DNA from: Caprimulgus europaeus
Lineage: Eukaryota; Chordata; Aves; Caprimulgiformes; Caprimulgidae
Assembly: GCA_907165065.1 (NCBI GenBank)
Contig: OU015523.1
Coordinates: forward strand, 116,152,246 to 116,216,245
Length of the DNA stretch: 64,000 nucleotides
Direction: 5' to 3'
Program-made: the position numbers and the translations under genes
Shown: piece after piece, positions 45,992 through 58,100 of the stretch
Layout: each line of letters begins with the position of its first letter
Position numbering within the stretch: position 1 is the stretch's first letter
The notes under the pieces: generated by a model
Told to the model about the DNA's origin: nothing
Seen by the model: the letters and a program-made list of their open reading frames with translations, nothing else
The model's database searches: none

Positions 45992-48314
45992 CATTCTAAA
46001 TCAATGACTTGGTGAGTTTGTCTGAAGTAACTGTAAAAGCCAAATGAGTGTTTGCAAGGAGATGTCTGGAATTAAGATTTTAGTTCTCCCAAGTATTAAT
46101 TACAGCATATTTAGAAAATAACTGAAAGTTGGTTTTAATAAACAACTCTGCTTAATCGCCATCTCTAGCTGAAAACATCTGTAGTTACATGAAAAACTGG
46201 CTCTTTTTAGATGATCAATATATTATGAATTCAACATACTTAGATGATTTTGTTTTTAATTCCTGTTAACAACTGATTATTTAAAAAAAAAAACAACAAA
46301 CAAAAACCAACTTAATTCTTAATAGTCCCTTTTGGCCAATTACTACAGAATAATATCACAGCTTAAGAGCCAAAACAGCTAATCTGGTCAACAGCATTTG
46401 GCAGCATTAAAAGTGAATTTCAGCTCGCTGTAGAAGTCTAGAATAAGAAAGACCTTTTTATGTTGCATGAAGTTCTACTTTGCTGAAGGAGAATTAGTAC
46501 ACAGACCTTATCCTGACTTCTTGTATAGGAAAGGATTTCACACTCAGGGCTTGAGTTAGCTAACAGCCATGCCCCTGAGATACCCTGACAGATCTAACAA
46601 AAACCACAGATGCTTATAAAGTAGTTATAAGCATCTGTGTTTTTTTTTCCTGTATCTGGCTTCTCATTATCTGCCTTTCCTTAGTACACTACTTCATAGC
46701 ATACACCTCCTTGCTCATGTGGCTGGTTCGGACAGTTTTTTTGAGCTCTGAGAACCAATGGACTGGAAATGTTTCTCAGTGCAGCTACAAAGTTTGCAAG
46801 AACATATTAACAGACAGTGCTTTTAACACATATTGCTTATTTATTTAACAATTGTTCCTCACTTGTCCGGTAGGAACTAGATGTCTTCATTTGCTGGTAC
46901 ATGTCAGTTAGCCTGATTTTATTCATAAATGTCAAATGTGACCCTTTCTTCTTTGTATCATCCTAGTGAGTCATGTGAAATGACATTTCTCAGTGCATAC
47001 AAAACTATTCTTTCATTTTTCCTTTTGTTTAGAACTCATAAACCTAGTGGCACATATAGGAAATGGACAGTTGAATATGCATCCATGCACATATATTTTT
47101 CCATATGGCTTGGACAGCTGACTACAAATCATGTAGCTTCAGTAACTGGCCAGATAAGCTTTGCCCTTTGTTGTCCACCAGCCACTTCTGCCTGGAATAG
47201 TCTTTGAAGAACTGAAGGCTGCAGTGGATTCTACAGAAGACTGACAATAAGAAATTATCAGAATTTTCACAGAAGTTCTTGAAGACTAAAAAGCATCTTT
47301 ATTTTAAATGTACAAACTGATCAAGAACTTCAGAATGGGGCATAATGTGTCTAAATGCTAGATATTGCCATATCTAACAGGGCTTGCAGAAGTAGACATC
47401 TGTGCTTCCTTCCTCACAGAAACGAACAAGTCTGAGATATAAACCTACAAGTGCAGGCAGCTTACCATGGAATACCTGTCTTGCTGTCGTTATTGCCACC
47501 TGCTGTCTGTCTTTTGCTCTCTCAGCAAGTCCCACATAAAGACGCAAAGATGTCATAGCAGCTTTTGAAGAAGCTGTTGAACACAAGCTGCGTCAGTACA
47601 ACCAGACTTGGGGGAAGATATGTCTCCATGGTTTTATTCCAATCACTTCCATAAAAATGTAAAAATAACTGAGCAATAACTGTGGGTGTAAGAAAACTGG
47701 AAAGTCTGGAAAACTCGATTATTTTATGAGAAAGATCGACAGCTAAGAAGAATAATTTCAATTACAGTAACTCGCCTAAAGGGTTTTAATGTGAAGAGTA
47801 TAAATATTTATCAATAAATGAGGTCTTACAGAAAAGAAAAATATCTACAGTGACACTGAAATCCATGAGATCACGGTACAGTCTTCTAAGACGTGGTGGA
47901 GGTCTCAGCTGAAATGCCAGCTCAAATTACAAAAAATAGTTGGTTAGTAATCCTGTAGTGGCAGACTGTCAGATGAAGGGATCTGATTTTCTGAGCCTCT
48001 TCTGTCTGATCTCAGATGTCCCACCATAGTCTTTTGAGGAGACTGTCATAAGAGTAAGCTGCACACCAAAATCAGAAACACAGACTCTACTAAGATAGTA
48101 ACAATTTGTCATCCTTTCAAACCAAGGACGTAGTGAATTTTCTTTGCTTCTCATTGTCTTCATATCAAAAATGCATTGATATAGGCAAGGTGTAGCAGGG
48201 GTAGATTTTGGATAAAATCTTCATCTCAAAAAACATATTTGTGAAATTATTAGACATCTGATAAGATGCATTGCCTTGTTTTTACTCTGATGACTAGAAG
48301 GCTTCCTGCTTAAT
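45992..48314. other. Intergenic spacer, right part
   Basis: 2.3 kb between the CR1 cluster and the presumed FOLH1 3' end. Besides the hairpin, a 70-codon minus-strand frame at 47374-47586 (with LRLYVGLAERAKDRQQ) stands out slightly but I do not recognise it. No gene is claimed. Confidence 0.45.
46605..46639. repeat. Perfect 15-bp hairpin
   Basis: CACAGATGCTTATAA, loop AGTAG, then TTATAAGCATCTGTG, followed by a T run at 46640-46648. The arms match exactly. Further A/T pairing outside the arms is possible. No gene assigned. Confidence 0.9.
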
Positions 48315-48320
48315 TTTATT
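48315..48320 (-). terminator. Candidate polyadenylation signal of FOLH1
   Basis: TTTATT on the plus strand reads AATAAA on the minus strand, about 615 bases past the FOLH1 stop. It is plausible but unproven; another such hexamer is at 47298-47303. Confidence 0.35.
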
Positions 48321-48933
48321 TGCAAACAGCTGCAAGACTCAGCATGTGAAGAGAAGAATGTCATGGATGAGTATTCTGGGCTGGTTGCCCATAACTTGTT
48401 ATGATCATTATACATCCCTCACACCGTATGTGACAGTTTTCCCATCTTCATACATGATTCTTTGTGTAAAAGGAGAGCTAAAAGGGCTATCTTGGAGTAT
48501 AATTATGTAACTCCAAGGGTAAATAAAAAAAGTGAACAACAAAATTAGAAACTGATAGAAACATGAAATGACTTCTGTTTTCCTAATGCACTGAGTAGTG
48601 CTATAATAATCAAGCCAGTAAAATTTAAAGCTCTGAAAATAAATCCAGTGGTTAGCAATTCTTAAAATATGAAGCTGAGAGAAAACATGAAACTTTTTCA
48701 CTCTCACTTCAGAAGTTACCTATAGCTTGATTGAGCTCTCTGAATGGAGTACCTTACCTTGTTAACATTGCTAAATGCATTCCACTTGGGTAAATTATTT
48801 ACAAAGAAAAAGATTTTTTGCATTCTGCATTCACTGTAATAATCCTCCTAGTGTTAAATGTTCCATTTTTAAGGCTTCTGCAAACTGTCATCTTCGTTGA
48901 TGATTATGTTGTTGATCATATTGAATAAAATAT

Positions 48934-49123
48934 TTATGCTACTTCTTCCAGTGTTTCAGCTGCTGCCTGTACAGTGAAGGCTGCAATAGAAATCTGCCTC
49001 TTAACTTCTTCCCAGGCTTCATGTTGATCAGCTTTGTTTTTAATGTCAAACATGGCATCATAGATCCCTGGGAATGATTCTCCTGCATACTTGTTATGGC
49101 TGCTTGGAGCAAAGATAACATGT
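48934..49123 (-). CDS. FOLH1: FOLH1 exon 19 (last coding exon)
   Basis: 190 bases ending in TAA at 48934-48936. [19 protein letters not shown] holds the Lys and Tyr that bind the C-terminal glutamate. The end reads [14 protein letters not shown], as in FOLH1. Acceptor CCCTACAG. Confidence 0.95.
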
Positions 49124-52100
49124 CTGTAGGGAAGTTGAAGGAAAAAAAAATAACAATAATCTGCATTAGGAAAATAAAACATTATTTTCTTAAGAAAACT
49201 AATCTGTTTCTATATCATCTGTTAAATTATTGACACTGAAAATATAAATAAATAAGATTATTGCAGCAATAGTACCTATAATCTATGAAGCAAGAAAAAA
49301 AGATAAGCTAAATTATTCCATGTGAATTCCAGAACTTCATAGCTAAGAAGACTTGAGATAAAGTTGACTAAAGTATTTTCCTTTCCCTCACTTTAGATGA
49401 AATGGAAAGATAAAAAAAAAGCCTGCTTCTTTTCTCACAGATATACACAGTCTCCAACAGATACAGGCATGCTTTGAGGTAGGAAAGCCGATGCTTTAAC
49501 AAGAGACTGTTCTCAACAGATTTTTAATCAGAAGCTATGAGGGGTACAAGGATTGCAGATCTTAAGTTCTCTTTCTACAGTTACTTTTTAGCAGAACTTT
49601 TTAGGGGAGAGATTACTGTTATGAATTATGCAGACTGGTAGCAAGACCAAAAAGCTAGACTTGACTCGACCATTCTGCCTCTCAAACAAGATCTACTTCT
49701 TGAACTGGATGAGAAAACTACTGAATTCACTTCACTCCTATCGAAGCACTGCCCTCTACATTATATTTGCTAACATGACTGTTCTCACAGTAAAGAAGAG
49801 AAGGTTGTGGAATCTCCTTCTCTGAAGACATTCAAGACCTGCCTGGATGCCTTCCTGTGTGATCTCATCTAGGTGTTCCTGCTCTGGCATGGGGATTGGA
49901 CTAGATGATCTTTCCAGGTCCCTTCTAATCCCTAGCAATTTGTTATTCTGTGATTCTGCTATAATTAATCAAATTGTAGATACTTCAATTATATCCTATT
50001 TCACTTTCAAATCATAATAACTTCCTAAAGGTTCTTTACCACTGGGATTAACTGAACTGAGTCCAGGGTCAAACTTTTAGATCTGTTTAGAAGCCCACAG
50101 AAATCAATGGAAATGGGTTTACTGATCTGAATAGGCTTTCAACAAGATTTTTCCTCATTCTGTATAATGTATCACACTCAAGTTTCTCCCAATGTTGTTT
50201 TCCCTTTTCAATCTTATTTGTACTGTTTGAACTACTTTTATCATGTTGAATAGAATCATTACAATTCCATTTAGAGCCCTGTAAATCTTAAAGGAATTTT
50301 CATAGGGTAGTCCAGGCAGAAAGTAATAAATAAGCCTTTCTTACCTATAGAATGGCCTGCCAGGTAGTCCAAGAGGATCGATGAAAGCCCTTTCTAGAAA
50401 CATGAGCTGATCATTTAGGGATCTGACAGCAAGTAGGCTAAAAAAACAAACAAACAAACAAACAAACAAAAAAAACGAACAAACAAACCAGGAATATGTT
50501 ACCCACAGAACATTTGTCCCACTCTCATCCCATGCGCCAATGTACACAGCTCTGGACTTATGAAGGACAGTAGAATGAAGATGTTGAAGATGTGTAGCCC
50601 ACAAAAGACAGCCCATGTCAGCTCGCTTGCACAACAGAATTATGCTGATCTGTACTGTGAGACAGCCTGGTCCATAACCTGAAAGTCTCAAAGCTGTTTT
50701 TAAAGGCCAAGGAATACTGTTAAAGAAGACAGAGGCTTTCATGTATATTCTCTCACGTTGCATCTCATTTCTGTACCTCCTTCTCATTAGGATGCTTAGG
50801 CAGACCATTGTCTTCTTTTGTGCCACAGTTTTCTAGAGACCCTATTTTCCACAAAGCCAGCCAGCCACAAGTTACTGCAATAAAATCATATTTATTTTCA
50901 CGTAAAACCACCCTATCTGAGAAACAGGAATCTTGTAATGCTAGAATAATCTTTTGAGTCATCCAAGAATTGTGTTTTTCTGATGGCAGATTGTAAATTC
51001 CCTAGAGGAGAGGCCATCTGTGTCTGTGTGCTTTGAAGAGTTCTGAGCATACTACTGATGCTTAACAAATAAAAGAACTGTGAAGAAGATTATACTGAAT
51101 ATATGTGGGTTTCATAGTTTACATCCAAAGTAACTTATTGGAGAGCTTCAAAGGCATTCACCAATAAAAAATAGTAAATTTTATAACACAGAAAGCCTGG
51201 AGTAACTCTACTACCAACAATGAAGAATGGAATAATCAAGTTTACATTGGTGTAAATAGAAACTACAACTAGTTGATTGAATTAAAGCTTATATTTAGGC
51301 CTTCCATCAATGAAACCATTTTGAAAATGTCACATACATGTCATATGACATAAACATCATATTTTACATAAGAAACTATTGTTAACTCATTTATCTTGAA
51401 AGTTGCTGCCATTAAAAAGATGGCTTTTATTCTCACTTAGTCTTCCATAAGGGTAAGCATATGGCTAAATTAGATTCTTCCCAAGAAATGTAACATGCAC
51501 ATGTGTATATATAAAAGGAAGCTTGGTTTGTCATTCTGGGCATGGCCTACAAAGAATAAATTAAGAATTTAGTCAAGTACAAATCAGGCCTTTTGGTATA
51601 GGTCACACATAGAAGTTTTTGAAAGCTCATCAAAAAGCTTGCCCATGACTACAGTCAGGGTACATAAGGGTTTTTTTGGTTTTTGGTTTTGTTTTTTTCA
51701 TTAAGTAGCACTAGTATCTTGAAAACTAGAGTGCTGGCAAACGAAGACCATGAGTCAACATTTGTTCTTTAATGATAATCCAGACAAAATCTTAGGACGT
51801 GTCTCTAGGTAGGGGGAGTTACACACCTGAGCTGGCTCTGCTTATGCTAACCAGCATTCTAGTCACATCCATGCATCATCCTGGCACTGCTTCTCAATTA
51901 AAACCTGTCAAGAATGGACACTAATTAGCTTGGACACTTTTCGATGCTAACATGGCTAGATTCCCAGGCTCCACAGTGTCTCTGATGTCCACTTATTCAA
52001 CATTTTCATATTTTGCTTCTTAGAGTAACCAGATCCTTACAGACAAGAGTCCCTAAGGACTTATAATGAAACAAATGACTGACAGTCATTTGTCACCAAG

Positions 52101-55100
52101 GTTATTCAGGGTTAATGCAAGGTATTCAAGGTTAATGCAAGTGAAGACTATGTCCTCTGAGCCCAGAGGACTACACAGATTATGTGACTGGAAGAAAAAA
52201 AAAGTTAAACTTACTTATTGATATCTATTTGTTGCAGTCTTTCATGAAAGCTAGCAGCAACTTCAGTAAAATTCTTCACAGCTGAAAAGAGAGTATCTGG
52301 AGGGAGCAGGAAGGAAGGATTTAACTTCAAATTCTGAAGAGATCATTTAACAGATCAAATTCTTCAAATTAAAGCTTTATCTTCGTGATGCTGATCTGTC
52401 AATTCTCACCAAATGAAAATTTTATTCCTACATTTAAAACTATGTAATTCTGCAGCAGTGTAGTCTCTACACAGGCACACCAGTGAAAATATATTCAAAT
52501 TTCAAATTATTAGTAGGTGTAGCTCTTGTTTTATTTACCATTCATACAGCACAAGGCAAATACCAGGTCATTACTAAGACATATGTTAAGATAAGGCACT
52601 GCTAACATTATCAGAGGAGGAGTGCGATGAAAGACTGTACGTACCAAAGGATACATTGTATGCTGCCAGTTCCTCTTCATGATTCCTTGACAAATTATAG
52701 ATAACATGAGCATAGCTGCTCACAGCTGATGCATAATCTCTACAGTCGAAAGGAAGCACAACGGAGTTGGCCAATTCAAACACGAGCCCTCCCCGTACCT
52801 GAGCTACTGTCAGATGATTCTTGAAAGTGGGATCATAAAACCTCTCCACAATTTCATAGGTTTCATAGACGCTATGGTAAACTGGATAGCTGCTGTATTT
52901 TTCTACATTCTGGAACAAACCCAAACACAACCATTATTCAGCTGTGGATACTTCAGCTTTGTTTGAACACCTTTGCTGTGGGATTCAAGGCACTGTAAAG
53001 TTACACATTCAGGTCACACTAATCCTAGGTAGCCACTACAGACAGTCAAATAAGAAAATCTGCTCAGTTGTGGCTCTCTTAGATACCAGCCTATGATGAG
53101 ATTACCCTCTCCACTGACCATGTACAGACGTAAAGAAGGTAGCTAAGAACAGACACATGACTTTTAGTTGGCTAAATGAAGGTGAGATTTTTCTTCCTGT
53201 CTTTGCTTGGATCTCAACAGTAATTTCTGTTTGTTTCTTTGAATATGCCTTTTCAGAGGAAAAGACCAGATTAAATAGATTGCTCCTTGAACATTTCTCA
53301 ATTAGTTCCATCTCACAGTATGCTCAAGAGTCAAACTCATATTTTCCATAAAACATGAACTATTTTGAATTCAAAGCTTTTTAAGTTATTACAAATCATT
53401 CAAAAGTCATCATAAGCCACTCATAAGCCTTCATCAACCATAGGTCATTTTGAGCACATCCATTTACTCTGAGTAAAGGTCCTTTTGTCTGACTAAGTTG
53501 ACCATTCCTATTTATTCAATATTTGTGTTGCAGTAGCTCAGAGTTCTAGTAATGAACTGGGACTCCACTCTGACACACTACACCGAACTACTCCAACACG
53601 TTGACAGTCTAAATGGAACAATTACAGGTGATATTACTCAGGTAGATGGGGAGACAAAATTACAAATATACAGACTTACCCAATTTTTACTGTAACGTGC
53701 TCTGCCTGAAGCGATGCCAAGACGTTGAAAAAAGACTTCAAAGTCATTGCCAGAACCCAGTTTATTTATTCTTTTAACAAGATAGAGGAAAATGCCTTGA
53801 GTGACAATACTTACAGTATAATTTTAATCTGCTTCCAAGTTCTGGGGCAATTACTTATTCTGCAGTCTCAGTCACTACACAGTCTCTCCCTAGTATGCTC
53901 TTTCTGTCAATATACCATGAATTGCCCGTGACCCCTACATCACATGCATATAATCAGTTGCATTTTTGGAGGAGAAGAGTCATAATTCTCAGGGTCAAAG
54001 AAATCAGACTCTCAGAGAAGAATGAACAGTGAGTCTTGACTCATTGAGAAAACCCAATGACCTTCCTCCTGCTGAACTTGTGTTATCTCAAGCTCTCAAC
54101 TCAAGAGAAATCACAATAACAACAGCATGGCTCAATGGAATAGAATCAGTCTTTGAAATTCTATAGAGAAACACTGGTAAATTTGAAGGACAGTATTATA
54201 AATTTCTGCCTGGTATGCTCCCTAGCCACCCAAACTCGGAGGTTTTCCAGGAGAATGGAAGCAAGTACAAAGAAAAGCTGCTGTCTTAGCATCTTGTATG
54301 CCTGCCGCTGGCTTGTGAATAATACCTGTATTTGTCTAAATCTCTATAAACTACATGAACATTTTTCATTTATAAAGCCTCCTGTTCATGCTACAAAGTC
54401 AAGTTCACAAAATTGTTGTACAAAAGTGTATCAGCTATAATCAATAAAACTGAAATTTATAAAAGCTGAGAATCACACCATTTCTTTTAGGTGCTCAGTT
54501 TTTCAAGTGACTATTTCTTTAAAACCCACACTCTACATGTTGTAATAAGTTTTAGTATATCATTTATTTTCTTTTGCCACTGACCTGGGGACATCTTTAT
54601 ATTCTCTTGATGGATTTTTTTTATACCAGCTCTCATAAAGAGATTTTCCTTCAAACCCCTCATCAGGACTTGGTATCTAGAAAAAAGTATATTGTAAAAA
54701 AAGACAAAGGGTACAATTTTAAATGTTACCAAACAGTAAATCTACAACCTGTCATCATGTAAAGCCTATGGCTTAGGGCAATGAATAAATCACAGCCTTA
54801 AGTCCCTCAAGCCTTGTGCATTTACTTTTCAACATTTCAAATGTGTAGCATTTTCCAGACAAACAGTTTATTTGCTAAAAATAGGTAATATTAAAAGGAA
54901 GAAAACACAGGGAAAGCAAAACATTTCAAGTTAATATTTCCATTCTGATATTTCTTTCTGAGATTTTTCAGCCACTTAATTTAAATATTCAACACAAAAA
55001 TCCCTCACAAAACCAAAACTTTTTGTTTCACTTTGGCAGGAAATTTAAATTTTGCCTTGGTTTAATTAAAAACTGTTGCTACCTTCTTTTGGTTCACAAA

Positions 55101-58100
55101 AAATATTTTCATGGATGCAACAGTAACCTTAGAAGGGCAAAGTGTACAATCCTTGGTGTTTGTTTCATCGTAGCTGCTACAGAGGTATACTAATAAAGAT
55201 CATCCTAAAGTTCTTTCCTATCACTCTGACTACTTTCCAGATTATTGAGCAGGTTCAACACTGGGAATTTTTTCATCTTTCCTTTTTATTGGTGGGCTGC
55301 TGACGTTTTATTGTAGTTATTCTATTAAAGATTAGTAATATCTATTCTATTATAAATAACTGTATCTACTATATAAGAATTACTCCACAATAGGAATAAA
55401 AATAAAACTAATATATTTGGGTTTTTGGTCATGAAGTCAATTGTTCATAGGACAGTGTTAACAGTTTTTGCCACAGATTAACTTTGGATAAGATCACACA
55501 GGACCTGCTTCCTGATCAGCATTCTCTTCAGACATCAGCTACCAAAAAGCCACGGTTACATGCATTCATCAGTCTGTATGCTGCTTCCCAGCTCAAGGAA
55601 GGGTTATGTAACTATGTTCACTGGTATTTAGGTCAACATTTTAACGATGGCTCTTGGTGTCCAAACTGAGACTCTGCTGACCTGATTTTCTGACTGTTCT
55701 GAACACCTGCACCTAGCATGGGTTACCATAGGAACTGCAGGTGATCAGCTCTTCTGTAGTTCAAGACAGAAATATCTTTACCTGATCACCTAATTTTAAC
55801 AGAGTTAAATTTTGTTTGTTGTCTTTCAACTACCAGAAAATTATTATACTGAATTATGACATTTCCTTTACTTCTGTACCAGTCTAATGGCAGCTTCCAA
55901 GAGATAACAAATTATTGATCCTGGAAAAGACATATGACTGAATATATAGAGCAGATGAAGACAGAAATAGCAGATTCATATAATATATACAGTAGCTGAA
56001 TGTACATTATATATATATGTGTGTATATAAAACACACACAAACGAGACTGATTAAATATTCATGCTTTAATACAGATGAACAGAAAAAAAAAACAAAAAC
56101 AAAAACAAAAGACCTAGAACTAAAAAGCCCTTAGAGACATCCTCCAAGACCCAATCTCAAAACAAGGAACATCTTACATCTAAGATGGTGAGTCTACTTC
56201 CTGAGAAAGGTCCCTATGTTTTAGTTTTATGTGCCACCCAAATATGTGCAAGAGCATCATAATCAGAGAAAATATTTAACAGGGTACACTGAAGCTAGGC
56301 ACATTGACCAAACCTGTCACATCATGCTAAGAACAACACTGTAGCAAGCCTAATTTCTTCCCCTGACTAAAGGAGTTAGAATCCCCTATTCCCATTGGCA
56401 CCCTAGTAGTTGGACTGGGCAGACCAATTTGTGTTTGTTTCTGTCCTCTGGCTCGTAGCATTTTTTTATTCTTTTGTTCTTGGAAGGAATACTTTCACAG
56501 GAGGAGTGGAAAAAAAAAATCCTAATACTGAATAGCTACTAATTTACAGGTATAAGATTGAAATCCCTTTGCCACTCTTGGGAAAAAGCTTCACTTAGCT
56601 ATTGACTTAAAAGGGGTATTGCAGTCACAAAAGAAACATCTGACACCACATTTTATACAAAGAGCCCCATCCAGTAAGTGAGCACTGAACATGATGGCTA
56701 AAAATTTCAAGCAATATTACCTCTTTTGTCAGACTGTACACTAGTCTGTACAACAGTGGTGTGCAATCCACTCGTAACGTGTAGTTTCCTGAAAAACGGG
56801 AAAAACTGTTCATTCAAAGAAGAGTTCTACTCAGCTGAAACATCATGCCATTATTTGTTAGTAAGAAAGGGAGTAGAGAGCTATGCTCCCGACAAGGAAC
56901 AAGCTGATTCTTCCTGTAGAAGAGTTCCTTTGTGATCTTGTCAGTGCATTTGTACTGGTTAGGATGAATTACAGACCAGCTTTTGAAGCACCATGTCAGA
57001 GCTTTCCTTATGTTGCTATGTTTATTGTGCATGTTATAAGAGGAGAAGTTGACTAAAGAGTTGCCATAGAACTGCTGACAGGAGCATAACACTTCTTGTC
57101 CTTTCCTATGACTTCCCAAATAGTGCAGCTACTGTAATGGACTTCTCTGAAGCAACAGGAATAACTGAAGGATACTTTATGATTCTCGGTCATGATTTCC
57201 CCCCATATCTGCTCCTAGACTAATGCAACAAAATCATCACACTGAAGCTTTCATGGATTTCCAAGCCAAAATGCCCACCAGTCATCTGTATATACAACCA
57301 CTGTTCTTGTAAAACACAAGTCAACATTACATACCTTCAATGGAGGAGTCTGCATTGATATAAGCCACTCCCCGTGCTTGCAATACTTTAGCATTTTCCT
57401 ATGAGAAGGAAAAGTGGATGAAAATGCTGATAAACTTTATTTTCCTGAGAACTATTTTCCCATCCACAGAAGCAACAGCAATTTCAGGGAAAGATATCAT
57501 ATACTGCAAGGAGCCATATATCCTTGGTAGTTCAAAAAGAAATTTCAGAGAGAGAAAGAGTAAGGAAGAGAGAGGGAAGGAGGGAAGGAGTCTTGCTTTC
57601 TAGTACAGATTTCTCAAAGCTTTGCCACGGTGTAAATTTCTCTTTGAACAGTATTGGTTTACCTCAGCCCACTCTGTCGATCCTAACAAGCCAAATTCCT
57701 CTGCATCCCAGCTTGCAAATATCACCGTTCTCCTTGGCCTCCATCCTGTCATAAAAGACCATAAAAATTGTATTACAGAAATAAAGACTTCTTGTCACAT
57801 GATAACTAATATGGAAACAAATGTCATTTTGGGGGGGCTCATCTTTTATCCTGATCTGTGGGGATAGAGGTGTGTTTAAGGAACTTTAACACCAACTCCT
57901 TCACTAACCTAATCTAATAATGGTTTGCTAATTTTGTAGCATTCTCACTTCTACTTCAATATTGTGCCAAATAATGTATTTTTTTCCTTCTCTCAGATTG
58001 AATTACAAGAAAATTTTCTAAAATTTAAAACTCTGAACAAGGAAAAATAATGTGCTTGTGCACAAATTATTGAAAGAAAGCTTTCCCACTCTTTTTGCTC

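Noticed and set aside
50438-50826. Upstream extension of the minus-strand open frame that runs into FOLH1 exon 18
   Set aside because: Only the part at 50345-50437 is exon. The rest is intron read-through across the (TTTG)n tract, with low-complexity VCLFVCFF residues.
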